Shown here piece by piece: positions 9,346 to 17,327 of a stretch of DNA of 64,000 bases. Location of the stretch: assembly GCA_018374355.1 (NCBI GenBank), contig JAHAFI010000007.1:1-64000 (forward strand). The letters are read 5' to 3'. Origin of the DNA: Clostridiales bacterium. Its GTDB lineage: Bacteria > Bacillota > Clostridia > Lachnospirales > Lachnospiraceae. How positions within the stretch are numbered: position 1 is the first letter of the stretch; every line of letters begins with the position of its first letter. The notes under the pieces are model-generated. The model saw only the letters and a program-made list of their open reading frames with translations. It searched no databases and had not been told where the DNA came from. The position numbers were made by a program, and so were the translations under genes.

Positions 9346-9510
9346 AGCAATTTTCCCTTTCCGTGTTCATTCACATTTTGTTCATTTATCTTTTAAAATA
9401 CATTCATTTATCTATCACGATTTCTTCATTTCTGTCCCATATAATATAACCATCAACAGATGATTCATAACCAACAGACAATTACTTTTTTGATAAACTT
9501 TTTCATAATA

Positions 9511-9539
9511 GTGGCAGGTAACAAACCGTTACCTGCCAC
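9511..9539. terminator. Perfect 12-bp stem hairpin
   Basis: GTGGCAGGTAAC and GTTACCTGCCAC pair perfectly around a 5-nt loop. It lacks a good T-tract on either strand. It stands in tandem with the glnN terminator and may be a second-stage terminator. Confidence 0.5.
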
Positions 9540-9552
9540 CCTCCTTTTTCAG

Positions 9553-9597
9553 AAGAAGCTGCCGCAAAACGAACCGTTCATTTTGCGGCAGCTTCTT
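9553..9597 (-). terminator. glnN terminator
   Basis: A perfect 17-bp stem, AAGAAGCTGCCGCAAAA against TTTTGCGGCAGCTTCTT, with an 11-nt loop. It starts 22 bp after the glnN stop codon. On the minus strand it continues into CTGAAAAAG, so it lacks a long T-tract, but its stability suggests termination or 3' end protection. Confidence 0.7.
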
Positions 9598-9618
9598 TTA
9601 CTCATCGTTTTTATCTGC

Positions 9619-11733
9619 CTATACTTCAAACATCAGATCGCCATAGGACGGCATCGGCCAGATTTCCTTGTCTACGATCATCTCCAACTGATCCACCGGT
9701 TTTCTCAGTGCCTCCATAGCCGGACATACCTGCTCATAATACCAGTGAGCACGGCTCTTTCCTTCTTCGGTCAGCGCTGCCCCTTCCGTGCGCTCTTTCA
9801 AAACGTTCAATGCATTCTGGGCTTCCCTCAGCAGACGGGAAGTTTCCTGAAGAAGCTCCACTTCCACGCTCACATCAATCCCTCCTACGCCTTTGATTGC
9901 ATTGATGGACTCTGCCAGCGATCCGGCATATTTGATCACTGCCGGGATGATCTGCTTGCCTGCGATATCGATCATTGCTCTCGCTTCTACATTGATGGCT
10001 TTTGAGTAGGTCTCATATTTGACTTCCACACGGGACTCCAGTTCTGTCCGGTTAAATACGTGGAATTTTTCAAATACCTCCACAGATTTCTCTGACACAA
10101 GAGCCGGAATCGCTTCTACCATGGACGGAATGTTGGACAAACCTCTCCGTTTCGCCTCTTCCACCCATGCTTCCGAATATCCGTTTCCGCTGAAAATGAT
10201 TCTCTGATGCTCTGCACAGTTTGTCTTAATCAGGTCATGAACCGCAATCTCAAAGTTTTCTGCTGCCTCCAGAACCTCACAGGCATCCCTGAAAGCATCT
10301 GCAACAATCGTGTTCAATACTACGTTGGGCGATGCCACAGAATCTCTGGAACCTACCATACGGAATTCGAATTTATTTCCGGTAAATGCAAAAGGTGAGG
10401 TACGGTTTCTGTCCGTTGCATCCTTAGCCAGATCCGGAAGGGTACGGACACCTGTCATCAGTCTTCCGCCCTTTAAGCTGTGATCTGCCGTTCCGGTGCT
10501 GATCAACTGATCCACCACATCCTCCAACTGTTCTCCCAGATAAACGGAAATAATAGCCGGAGGAGCTTCATAACCGCCAAGACGGTGGTCATTTCCCACA
10601 TCGGCTGCAGATTCTCTCAGAAGATCTGCATGTTCGTCCACCGCTTTCAGGACGCAGCTTAAAACCAGCAGGAACTGGATATTTTCGTGAGGAGTTTTTC
10701 CCGGTTCCAAAAGATTGATGCCGTCGTCTGTCACCAGTGACCAGTTATCATGTTTACCGGAACCATTGACCCCTTCAAAGGGTTTTTCGTGGAGCAGGCA
10801 TTTGAGCCCGTGCTTCCTTGCCACTCTTTTTAAGGTCTGCATGATGATCTGGTTATGGTCTACCGCAATATTTGCAGGAGCATAGATGGGAGCCAGCTCG
10901 TGCTGTGCCGGCGCCGCTTCATTGTGCTGTGTCTTGGCGGAAACTCCCAGTCTCCACAGCTCTTCATTGACATCTTTCATATATCCGGCAATCTTCTGAC
11001 GGATCGTTCCGAAATAGTGGTCATCCATCTCCTGTCCTTTTGGAGACATTGCGCCGAATAAGGTTCTTCCGGTGTAAATCAGGTCTTTTCTTTCCATGAA
11101 TTTTTTTGCATCCACGAGAAAATATTCCTGCTCAGCCCCTACGGACGGGGTTACTTTTTTCGAGGTTGTATTTCCAAACAGACGGATCAGGCGCAGCGCC
11201 TCTTTGTTGATGGCCTCCATGGAGCGAAGCAGAGGGGTTTTCTGATCCAGCGCTTCTCCCGTATAGGAGCAGAAAGCCGTAGGGATGCAAAGTGTCGCAC
11301 CTGCTGCATCCTGCCGGATAAATGCCGGGGAAGTGCAGTCCCACGCCGTATATCCTCTCGCCTCAAATGTGGCCCGCAGTCCGCCGGAAGGAAATGAGGA
11401 CGCATCCGGTTCTCCTTTGATCAATTCCTTTCCTGAAAAGCTCATCAGAACCTTGCCGTCCGGCTTCGGCGCTGTGATGAAAGCGTCATGCTTTTCAGCG
11501 GTAACGCCTGTCAGAGGCTGGAACCAATGGCTGTAATGAGTAGCTCCCTTCTCAATCGCCCATTCCTTCATCTCATGGGCAACCACATCCGCGATTTCAA
11601 GAGTCAGTTCTTTTCCCTCTTCGATGGTTTGTTTCAGTTCCTTGTAAATCTTCTTTGGCAGGCGGGCCTGCATAACGGAATCATTGAATACATTTTCCCC
11701 AAAAATTTCAACCACATTGATATACTCGCTCAT
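9619..11733 (-). CDS. glnN: Glutamine synthetase type III
   Basis: A 704-residue enzyme, the length expected for GSIII (about 700) rather than the ~450 of GSI. It condenses ammonia and glutamate with ATP. Recognisable segments include GGLRATFEARGYTAWDCTSP, the glutamate-binding stretch GAEQEYFLVD and KHDNWSLVTDDGINLLEPG. GSIII forms double-ring dodecamers. It stands alone between its terminator and the fba terminator, so it is probably monocistronic. No PII or GlnR gene is nearby. Symbols glnN and glnA3 are both used for this type. Confidence 0.95.
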   Translation of the reverse strand: MSEYINVVEIFGENVFNDSVMQARLPKKIYKELKQTIEEGKELTLEIADVVAHEMKEWAIEKGATHYSHWFQPLTGVTAEKHDAFITAPKPDGKVLMSFSGKELIKGEPDASSFPSGGLRATFEARGYTAWDCTSPAFIRQDAAGATLCIPTAFCSYTGEALDQKTPLLRSMEAINKEALRLIRLFGNTTSKKVTPSVGAEQEYFLVDAKKFMERKDLIYTGRTLFGAMSPKGQEMDDHYFGTIRQKIAGYMKDVNEELWRLGVSAKTQHNEAAPAQHELAPIYAPANIAVDHNQIIMQTLKRVARKHGLKCLLHEKPFEGVNGSGKHDNWSLVTDDGINLLEPGKTPHENIQFLLVLSCVLKAVDEHADLLRESAADVGNDHRLGGYEAPPAIISVYLGEQLEDVVDQLISTGTADHSLKGGRLMTGVRTLPDLAKDATDRNRTSPFAFTGNKFEFRMVGSRDSVASPNVVLNTIVADAFRDACEVLEAAENFEIAVHDLIKTNCAEHQRIIFSGNGYSEAWVEEAKRRGLSNIPSMVEAIPALVSEKSVEVFEKFHVFNRTELESRVEVKYETYSKAINVEARAMIDIAGKQIIPAVIKYAGSLAESINAIKGVGGIDVSVEVELLQETSRLLREAQNALNVLKERTEGAALTEEGKSRAHWYYEQVCPAMEALRKPVDQLEMIVDKEIWPMPSYGDLMFEV

Positions 11734-11866
11734 CTTTTCATCCTCTCTATCTCCTGTCCCCTACTTCTACAGCTTTTGTACCTTCCCAGCCCCAAAGCAC
11801 ACATTGCGATGCTTCCGGACTCACAGCAGCCTTCGCGCAGGCAAAAGTTCCTGTAAATCCAGAAAA

Positions 11867-11896
11867 GGCAGCCCACTTACTACCAAGCGGACTGCC
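11867..11896 (-). terminator. fba terminator
   Basis: GGCAG-T-CCGCTT pairs with AAGTGG-G-CTGCC around a short loop, followed on the minus strand by TTTTC. It lies 17 bp downstream of the aldolase stop codon and separates fba from glnN. Confidence 0.75.
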
Positions 11897-11912
11897 CCAG
11901 TTTTTATAAGCC

Positions 11913-12776
11913 TCAGGCTTTATCAACAGAACCGAACAGTTCCATTTTTTCCTTAACAGTAGCTTTGATTGCTTCTGTTCCGGGAGCCAACAGTTTTCTC
12001 GGGTCAAAACCTTTGCCCTGCTGATCTTTTCCAGCTTCAATGTATTCACGTGTTGCTGCTGCGAAAGACAACTGGCATTCTGTATTTACGTTGATTTTGG
12101 AAACGCCCAGATCGATTGCTTTTTTGATCATATCTGCCGGGATTCCTGTACCACCGTGCAGTACCAGAGGCATATCTCCTGTCAACTGCTGGATAGCGTC
12201 CAGAGTTTCAAAGCTCAGTCCCTGCCAGTTTTCCGGATATTTTCCGTGAATGTTACCGATACCTGCTGCTAAGAAGTCGATTCCCAGATCAGCAACCATC
12301 TTACATTCGTTAGGATCTGCACATTCACCTGCACCTACAACACCGTCTTCTTCTCCACCGATGGAACCAACTTCTGCTTCCAGAGACATTCCGTGTTCTG
12401 CACAGATTTTAACCAGTTCTTTTGTTTTAGCAACGTTTTCTTCGATCGGATAATGGGAACCGTCGAACATGATGGATGAGAAACCTGCTTCTACGCATTT
12501 CAGGCATCCTTCATAGCTGCCGTGATCCAGATGCAGAGCAACCGGAACAGTGATGTTCAGCTCTTCCAGCATACCGTTTACCATACCTACTACGGTTTTG
12601 TATCCGGTCATGTATTTTCCTGCGCCTTCAGATACACCAAGAATAACCGGAGAGTTGCATTCCTGAGCTGTCAGCAGGATTGCCTTTGTCCACTCCAAGT
12701 TGTTGATGTTGAACTGACCAACAGCATAATGGCCAGCTTTTGCTTTTTTCAACATTTCTGTAGCTGAAACTAACAT
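11913..12776 (-). CDS. fba: Class II fructose-1,6-bisphosphate aldolase
   Basis: A zinc-dependent aldolase of glycolysis and gluconeogenesis that cleaves fructose-1,6-bisphosphate to DHAP and glyceraldehyde-3-phosphate. The start at 12776 is set by AGGAGG 7 nt upstream and gives the typical MLVSATEMLKKAKAGHYAVG terminus (287 residues). Signature segments include LHLDHGS with metal-binding His, GGEEDGV, VLHGGTGIP and KINVNTECQ. It has its own promoter (12882-12910), and its ~100-nt leader is almost filled by a palindromic repeat (12809-12867), suggesting leader-level control. Confidence 0.96.
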   Translation of the reverse strand: MLVSATEMLKKAKAGHYAVGQFNINNLEWTKAILLTAQECNSPVILGVSEGAGKYMTGYKTVVGMVNGMLEELNITVPVALHLDHGSYEGCLKCVEAGFSSIMFDGSHYPIEENVAKTKELVKICAEHGMSLEAEVGSIGGEEDGVVGAGECADPNECKMVADLGIDFLAAGIGNIHGKYPENWQGLSFETLDAIQQLTGDMPLVLHGGTGIPADMIKKAIDLGVSKINVNTECQLSFAAATREYIEAGKDQQGKGFDPRKLLAPGTEAIKATVKEKMELFGSVDKA

Positions 12777-12808
12777 AATAAAACCTCCTACGTTCACGTT
12801 TTTAATTC

Positions 12809-12867
12809 GTAACTATTCAGGACCCTGTCCATCATAGTCCGAATGCAGCGACCATCTGAACAGTTAC
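12809..12867. repeat. GTAACT...AGTTAC palindromic element in the fba leader
   Basis: Arms GTAACTATTCAG (12809-12820) and CTGAACAGTTAC (12856-12867) pair with one mismatch. The left part (12811-12839) recurs nearly unchanged in inverted orientation at 21672-21702. It occupies most of the predicted fba 5' untranslated region and is one of a family of related elements in the window. Confidence 0.7.
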
Positions 12868-12881
12868 CATTTTTCTTTACT

Positions 12882-12910
12882 ATTATAACCTAACCCTTAG
12901 GGAAATTCAA
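12882..12910 (-). promoter_or_regulatory. fba promoter
   Basis: On the minus strand: -35 TTGAAT (12905-12910), 17-bp spacer, -10 TATAAT (12882-12887). Predicted start of transcription is near 12875. The -35 overlaps the stop codon of the upstream lipid kinase gene. Confidence 0.75.
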
Positions 12911-13797
12911 GAGTTGATAAAAATGTTCAGCGCCTGCATTTTATTTTCAATCTTCACTTCATCATGGTCACCCCCGAATTCCCCATCCAGTGTCCATGGA
13001 ATAGGCTCCAGAGAATGAATCACCAGACTGTCGGTTTTGAACGCATCAATCAGCTCCGTATTGTCATAGGCGTTGAGCATGGACGCAATAATTTCATTTA
13101 ATTCCAGCGGATTTTTGGGTTTTTTAATCAGCGTCACCTCGAACAGCCCGTCATTCATCTCCACATTCTGTCCGGTAAGGTTCTTAAATCCGCCTACAGA
13201 ATGGGAATTTGTGATCATGCCGTAGATGTATTCGCCTTCATAGATTTCCCCGTTGGCTTCCGCTTTCAGCCAGTAGGTCTTTACATCGAAAATCCGCTTC
13301 GCCCCCTCCATCACGTAAGCCAGATGTCCCAGAATGTTTTTCAGGTTCTGGCTGGTCTGATAGGAAACGTCTGTAAACAGACCAAAGGCGGCAATATAAA
13401 CAAAAGTGTCTTCATTAAAAGAGCCCACATCCAGAGATTCCACTCTGCCGTTGACGATTGCTTTTGCGGCCTCCACCATATCTTTGGGAATGTCCAGACT
13501 ATTGGCAAAATCATTGGTACTCCCTGCCGGAATGTAACCGATGGGAATCTCCGATTTAATCTCCATAAGTCCCGTCACGATCTCATCAAGGGTGCCGTCT
13601 CCTCCGCTGCACACAATCAGATCCACCTCGCCCGCCATCTTTTTCGCCACCTCACTGCCATCCTTCGGCCCCTGCGTGGGATGGATGATCACCTGATAAC
13701 CTCCTTTGACAAAGATATCAACTATATCCATGAGTTTGGTTCGAATCTGTTCCTTCCCTGATCTGGGGTTGAAAATGAAGAGCAGTTTTTTGCTCAT
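12907..13797 (-). CDS. Diacylglycerol kinase family lipid kinase (DgkB/YegS-like)
   Basis: A 296-residue protein starting MSKKLLFIFNPRSGKEQI. The start is chosen for a purine-rich GGAAAGGAAG upstream. The catalytic domain occupies the N-terminal half, with NPRSGK at about 10-15, the nucleotide-binding SGGDGTLDEIV motif and IPAGSTNDFANSL. The C-terminal half is the beta-sandwich, with a typical WTLDGEFGG motif. Members phosphorylate diacylglycerol or related lipids during phospholipid recycling. It diverges from trxA and has its own promoter. The exact lipid substrate is not determined. Confidence 0.9.
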   Translation of the reverse strand: MSKKLLFIFNPRSGKEQIRTKLMDIVDIFVKGGYQVIIHPTQGPKDGSEVAKKMAGEVDLIVCSGGDGTLDEIVTGLMEIKSEIPIGYIPAGSTNDFANSLDIPKDMVEAAKAIVNGRVESLDVGSFNEDTFVYIAAFGLFTDVSYQTSQNLKNILGHLAYVMEGAKRIFDVKTYWLKAEANGEIYEGEYIYGMITNSHSVGGFKNLTGQNVEMNDGLFEVTLIKKPKNPLELNEIIASMLNAYDNTELIDAFKTDSLVIHSLEPIPWTLDGEFGGDHDEVKIENKMQALNIFINS

Positions 13798-13845
13798 AGC
13801 ACCGCTTCCTTTCCTGAAATTTTTCAAGTACTTTACTTTGCAATT

Positions 13846-13874
13846 ATCATACACTATTTTATGAAATGGAGCAA
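13846..13874 (-). promoter_or_regulatory. Promoter of the lipid kinase gene
   Basis: On the minus strand: -35 TTGCTC (13869-13874), 17-bp spacer, -10 TATGAT (13846-13851). This gives a leader of about 40 nt before the start at 13797. Confidence 0.6.
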
Positions 13875-14011
13875 TTTATTTTTTTCTTAACCGGGAATGT
13901 GACTTCATCACAGAATCATTTCTTCAAATTGTGGTATCCTATGTTCAACAAGAAAACAAAAGCAATTTGTTCCCCCGGGAACATGAGAATAAGAAAAGGA
14001 GTGTATTGATT

Positions 14012-14320
14012 ATGGCAAAAGCATTTACCACTGCAAATTTTAAAGAAGAAGTATTACAGTCTGACGTACCTGTACTGGTTGATTTCTGGGCGACATGGTG
14101 TATGCCCTGCCGTATGCTGGGACCTGTCATCGACGAAATGGCTGAGGAAGCAAAAGGTTACAAGGTTGGTAAAGTAAACGTGGATGAGGAGCCTGAACTG
14201 GCAAGAACTTACAATGTAATGAGCATTCCCACTGTTCTTGTATTTAAGAACGGAAAAGTGGCTGCTTCCACCGTTGGAGTTCAGCCGAAGGAGACGTTGG
14301 AGAAACTGGTAAACCAGTAA
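14012..14320 (+). CDS. trxA: Thioredoxin
   Basis: A 102-residue thioredoxin starting MAKAFTTANF, with AAAGGAG upstream; the longer open frame is not needed. It is a cytoplasmic disulfide reductant served by thioredoxin reductase. The active site reads WCMPC at 29-33, not the canonical WCGPC, so a Met sits between the redox cysteines. This position tunes the redox potential. The cis-Pro loop (SIPTVLVFKNGK) is intact. It is monocistronic, with a strong terminator after it. Confidence 0.94.
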   Translation: MAKAFTTANFKEEVLQSDVPVLVDFWATWCMPCRMLGPVIDEMAEEAKGYKVGKVNVDEEPELARTYNVMSIPTVLVFKNGKVAASTVGVQPKETLEKLVNQ

Positions 14321-14366
14321 TTATAGAAAGCTTTTATCATCTTTTGTTGTTTGAATAAGTACAGTC

Positions 14367-14410
14367 ATAGCCCCGCCGGGAAATGGTTTTCGGCGGGGCT
14401 ATGTTTTTTA
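14367..14410 (+). terminator. trxA terminator
   Basis: Perfect stem ATAGCCCCGCCG / CGGCGGGGCTAT (14367-14378, 14391-14402) followed by TTTTTT. A textbook intrinsic terminator. Confidence 0.93.
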
Positions 14411-14476
14411 ATTTATCCGTAATAACATTCTTGCTTCACGGCTTATCTGGCTTCCTTTCTACCTGCATATTTTGTC

Positions 14477-14665
14477 TTTACGGATAAATATATACTTTCT
14501 TCATCTATTTATAGGTAATTTTTGATGTTTTCGGGCTTGAAAGTTTAAGATTTACCGATAAATTGTACTCTAAGGGGAAAACCAGTAGGTAAATTCCTTC
14601 CCAAAAGCTCGTATTTCCAAGAATTTTACCGATAAAACACCCGATTATTCGCAGGTTTGTAGGTA
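14477..14665 (+). repeat. Three-unit motif array at exact 74-bp pitch
   Basis: TTTACGGATAAA at 14477, TTTACCGATAAA at 14551 and TTTACCGATAAA at 14625 are each followed, exactly 35 bp from the start of the motif, by TAGGTA (14512, 14586, 14660). The rest of the units is not conserved. A related inverted TTTATCCGTAA lies at 14412-14422. 74 bp is close to seven helical turns, which would place the sites on one face of the DNA. Confidence 0.65.
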
Positions 14666-14683
14666 TTTCAAAAAACTCCTGCA

Positions 14684-14712
14684 TTGTTTTCTTCTGTAAA
14701 ATAGATTACAAT
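14684..14712 (+). promoter_or_regulatory. Candidate promoter of the response regulator operon
   Basis: -35 TTGTTT (14684-14689), 17-bp spacer, -10 TACAAT (14707-14712). It sits at the downstream edge of the 74-bp motif array, so proteins bound there could control it. The predicted leader is ~120 nt. Confidence 0.5.
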
Positions 14713-14740
14713 CTTCTTTGAGAGAAATGAAATAATTTTA

Positions 14741-14773
14741 GTAACTGTGAATCCTGAAAGGCTGAATAGTTAC
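14741..14773. repeat. GTAACT...AGTTAC palindrome, short form
   Basis: GTAACTGTGAATC and CTGAATAGTTAC form the arms of a 33-bp element inside the predicted leader of the response regulator gene. It belongs to the same family as 12809-12867. Confidence 0.55.
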
Positions 14774-14841
14774 TAATTTTAGTTTCCTGATATTCTCAGA
14801 AATATCAAAATCCAAAAAGCAACTTCACGAAAGGACATCCC

Positions 14842-15537
14842 ATGAAACAGATTCTCATTGTAGAAGACGACAAAAGTTTAAATCAGGGACTGTGCAGGGC
14901 TCTTCGCTCTGCCGACACCCAACTCATCTCCTGTACCACCCTGAAGGACGCCCGGGACCAGCTTCTGTGCGGTGAGCCCGCACTGGTACTTCTGGATATC
15001 AACCTGCCGGACGGAAACGGTCTTTCCTTATTAAAGGAAATCAAAACAGACAACCCCTCTCTCCCGGTGATTCTTCTGACTGCCAACGATATGGAATCGG
15101 ATATTGTGGCGGGGCTGGAGCAGGGAGCAGACGACTATATTACAAAACCATTTTCTCTGGCGATCCTGCGTGCCAGGGTCAATACCCAGCTTCGCAAGAC
15201 AGCTTTGCCCGAAAGCACCGGAGCAGAAAAAAGTACAGAGTTTTTCCAAATCGAAGAGTATTCCTTCGATTTCCAGACTATGCGCTTTTTCAAGGGAGAA
15301 CAGTTGATTGAACTGAGCAAAACAGAACAGAAGCTTCTCCGTCTGCTGGTGGAAAATCCGGGAATCGCTCTCTCCCGTTCCCGTCTGGTTGACCGGATCT
15401 GGACAGACGGGGCAGAATATGTGGATGAAAATGCCCTGTCCGTCACGGTGAAACGGCTTCGGGATAAGCTTCAGGCGGGAAACCGGATCAAAACCGTATA
15501 CGGCATCGGATATATGTGGGTGAACGACTATGAATGA
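14842..15537 (+). CDS. OmpR-family response regulator
   Basis: A 231-residue DNA-binding response regulator. The receiver domain (1-115) has acidic residues Glu8-Asp9-Asp10 (VEDD), phospho-acceptor Asp52 in LLDINLPDGNG, and a conserved Lys in ITKPF. The C-terminal winged-helix domain (about 130-230) ends with TVYGIGYMW. It overlaps the histidine kinase gene by 8 bp (ATGAATGA), showing coupled translation. With the ABC transporter that follows, it probably controls transporter expression in response to an envelope or antimicrobial signal. Confidence 0.95.
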   Translation: MKQILIVEDDKSLNQGLCRALRSADTQLISCTTLKDARDQLLCGEPALVLLDINLPDGNGLSLLKEIKTDNPSLPVILLTANDMESDIVAGLEQGADDYITKPFSLAILRARVNTQLRKTALPESTGAEKSTEFFQIEEYSFDFQTMRFFKGEQLIELSKTEQKLLRLLVENPGIALSRSRLVDRIWTDGAEYVDENALSVTVKRLRDKLQAGNRIKTVYGIGYMWVNDYE

Positions 15538-16462
15538 TCCGATCCTCTTAGCATCCCTCCTGTGTCTTACCGTCTCCGCAGGCATTGTGGTATGGAACCG
15601 CTGGCATACCCGGCGGCTGTTTCGCCGTCTTACCCTGATGCTGGAGGATGGCATCAAAGGCACCTTTTCCGAAACTGTCTTCAATGAAAGCCAGTTTTCC
15701 GCACTGGAGAGCCGTCTGGCCCAGTACCTGTCCGCCTCTGAACTCTCTGCCCGAAATCTTCAGGCAGAAAAAGATAAAATCAAAACTCTGATCGGCGATA
15801 TTTCTCATCAGACCAAAACACCTATCGCCAATCTCCTTTTGTATGCGGAACTTTTAGCCGAGCAGGAGCTTCCTGCGGAAGCCGCTGAGCAGGTGGAAAG
15901 CCTTCATTTTCAAGCGGAAAAGCTTTGTTTTTTGATTGATTCGCTGATTAAGCTGTCCCGTCTGGAAACCGGTATTCTCACTCTTTCTCCCACGGTGCGC
16001 CCCCTGCAGCCCATTCTGGAAAAAGCAGTCCGGCAGTTTGCTCCTCTGGCAGAGGCAAAGGGACTTACCCTCACTGTCGAACCCACCACTGCTTCTGCTG
16101 CCTGCGATTCCAAATGGACGGCGGAGGCTCTGGGAAATCTTGTGGACAACGCCATCAAATACACGGATCACGGAGCCGTTACCCTTCGGGTGATTTCTTA
16201 TGAGCTTTTCACCTGCATCCAGGTTCAGGACACGGGAATGGGAATTCCGGAATCCGAACAGGCTCAGATTTTTACCCGTTTCTACCGCTCTCAGCAGGTT
16301 TCCCAGAAGGCGGGCGTAGGGATTGGTCTCTCCCTCGCCCGGGAGATCATCTCCGGACAAGGCGGGTATATCAAACTGACCTCCCAGCCGCAAAAAGGGT
16401 CCATATTTTCTGTCTACCTTCCTTCAGACTCCAAAGAGAATAGAAATCTTACAAAACTATAA
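15530..16462 (+). CDS. Sensor histidine kinase with minimal sensor region
   Basis: A 310-residue kinase with one predicted membrane segment (about 5-23) and no obvious extracellular sensor domain. The H-box contains His93 in DISHQTKTPIAN. The N-box NLVDNAIKYT and the G-boxes DTGMGIP and GVGIGLSLA are intact. Kinases that lack an input domain often receive their signal through a partner ABC transporter, as in Bce-type systems, and such a transporter is encoded next. This partnership is inferred from context. Confidence 0.93.
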   Translation: MNDPILLASLLCLTVSAGIVVWNRWHTRRLFRRLTLMLEDGIKGTFSETVFNESQFSALESRLAQYLSASELSARNLQAEKDKIKTLIGDISHQTKTPIANLLLYAELLAEQELPAEAAEQVESLHFQAEKLCFLIDSLIKLSRLETGILTLSPTVRPLQPILEKAVRQFAPLAEAKGLTLTVEPTTASAACDSKWTAEALGNLVDNAIKYTDHGAVTLRVISYELFTCIQVQDTGMGIPESEQAQIFTRFYRSQQVSQKAGVGIGLSLAREIISGQGGYIKLTSQPQKGSIFSVYLPSDSKENRNLTKL

Positions 16463-16530
16463 GAATTAATTTTTTCCCTGAAAGAATGTGGAAAGATTTC
16501 TGTGTGATAATCTACAGGAAGGCAAACAAA

Positions 16531-16584
16531 ACTGTTCACTGGTAATATTCTGCGAAGCGTGTTGCTGTGAACGAAGTGGACAGT
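16531..16584. repeat. Palindromic intergenic repeat in the ABC operon leader
   Basis: ACTGTTCACT (16531-16540) and AGTGGACAGT (16575-16584) form imperfect arms around TGCGAAGCGTGTTGCTGTGAA. It occupies much of the 181-bp gap between the histidine kinase and the ABC ATPase. It is related in design to the GTAACT palindromes elsewhere in the window. Confidence 0.55.
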
Positions 16585-16643
16585 AACGACAAAACAGAGG
16601 CTTCCTAAAGAAGATTCCGGAAGCCGGGACAGGAGGAAATCAT

Positions 16644-17315
16644 ATGGCTATTTTGCAGGCAAAAGAATTAAAAAAGATATATGGCAGCGGAGATACTGCC
16701 GTTCACGCGCTGGACGGAGTAAACCTTTCGGTGGAAAAAGGGGAATTCATCGCCATCGTAGGTACATCCGGAAGCGGTAAATCCACGCTTTTACATATGC
16801 TGGGAGGCTTAGACCGTCCCACCAGCGGAAAAGTGAAGGTAGACGGCAAAGATATTTTTGCTCTGAAAGACGAGGCGCTGACCATTTTCCGCAGGCGGAA
16901 GATCGGATTTGTTTTTCAGAATTATAATCTGGTTCCCGTTCTCAATGTATACGAAAATATCGTCCTTCCCATGGAACTGGACGGCTGCAGAATTGACAAA
17001 AAATTTATCCAGCAGATTGTACAGACACTGGGACTGGAAGAAAAGCTGAATGCCCTTCCCAGCCAGCTCTCCGGCGGCCAGCAGCAGCGCGTGGCTATCG
17101 CCCGGGCTCTGGCAGCGGCTCCGGCGATTATCCTTGCCGATGAGCCCACAGGAAATCTGGACAGCAAAACCAGTCAGGACGTACTCAGCCTCCTGAAAAT
17201 CACCAGTGAGAAATTTGGTCAGACGATTGTCATGATTACCCACAATGAGGAGATTGCGCAGCTTGCTGACCGGATCATCCGCATTGAAGACGGCCTGATC
17301 GTCTCCCGGATGTAA
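16644..17315 (+). CDS. ABC transporter ATP-binding protein (MacB/LolD type)
   Basis: A 223-residue ATPase. Walker A GTSGSGKST is at 40-48, the Q-loop FQNYNLVPVL near 91-100, the signature LSGGQQQR at 142-149, and LADEPTGNLDS follows. This subfamily pairs with FtsX-fold permeases and works by mechanotransmission on envelope substrates such as peptides or lipoproteins. AGGAGG lies 8 nt before the ATG. The permease gene starts 12 bp after the stop codon. Confidence 0.95.
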   Translation: MAILQAKELKKIYGSGDTAVHALDGVNLSVEKGEFIAIVGTSGSGKSTLLHMLGGLDRPTSGKVKVDGKDIFALKDEALTIFRRRKIGFVFQNYNLVPVLNVYENIVLPMELDGCRIDKKFIQQIVQTLGLEEKLNALPSQLSGGQQQRVAIARALAAAPAIILADEPTGNLDSKTSQDVLSLLKITSEKFGQTIVMITHNEEIAQLADRIIRIEDGLIVSRM

Positions 17316-17327
17316 GGGGGTGGCTTC

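Larger units (their letters stand above)
9346..9618. other. Intergenic region with two strong hairpins
   Basis: No gene is supported. The half nearer glnN holds two perfect hairpins, described separately. The half nearer the ATPase is AT-rich and probably holds its promoter, but no convincing -35/-10 pair was found. Confidence 0.5.
14411..14841 (+). other. 431-bp regulatory intergenic region before a two-component system
   Basis: No gene. It holds an evenly spaced motif array (14477-14665), a promoter candidate (14684-14712), a GTAACT palindrome (14741-14773) and a small hairpin GATATT...AATATC just before the response regulator. The AT-rich composition and ordered motifs indicate a control region. 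Confidence 0.6.

Noticed and set aside
11747..12049. Minus-strand frame overlapping the end of fba
   Set aside because: It is a shifted frame of the aldolase plus its terminator hairpin.
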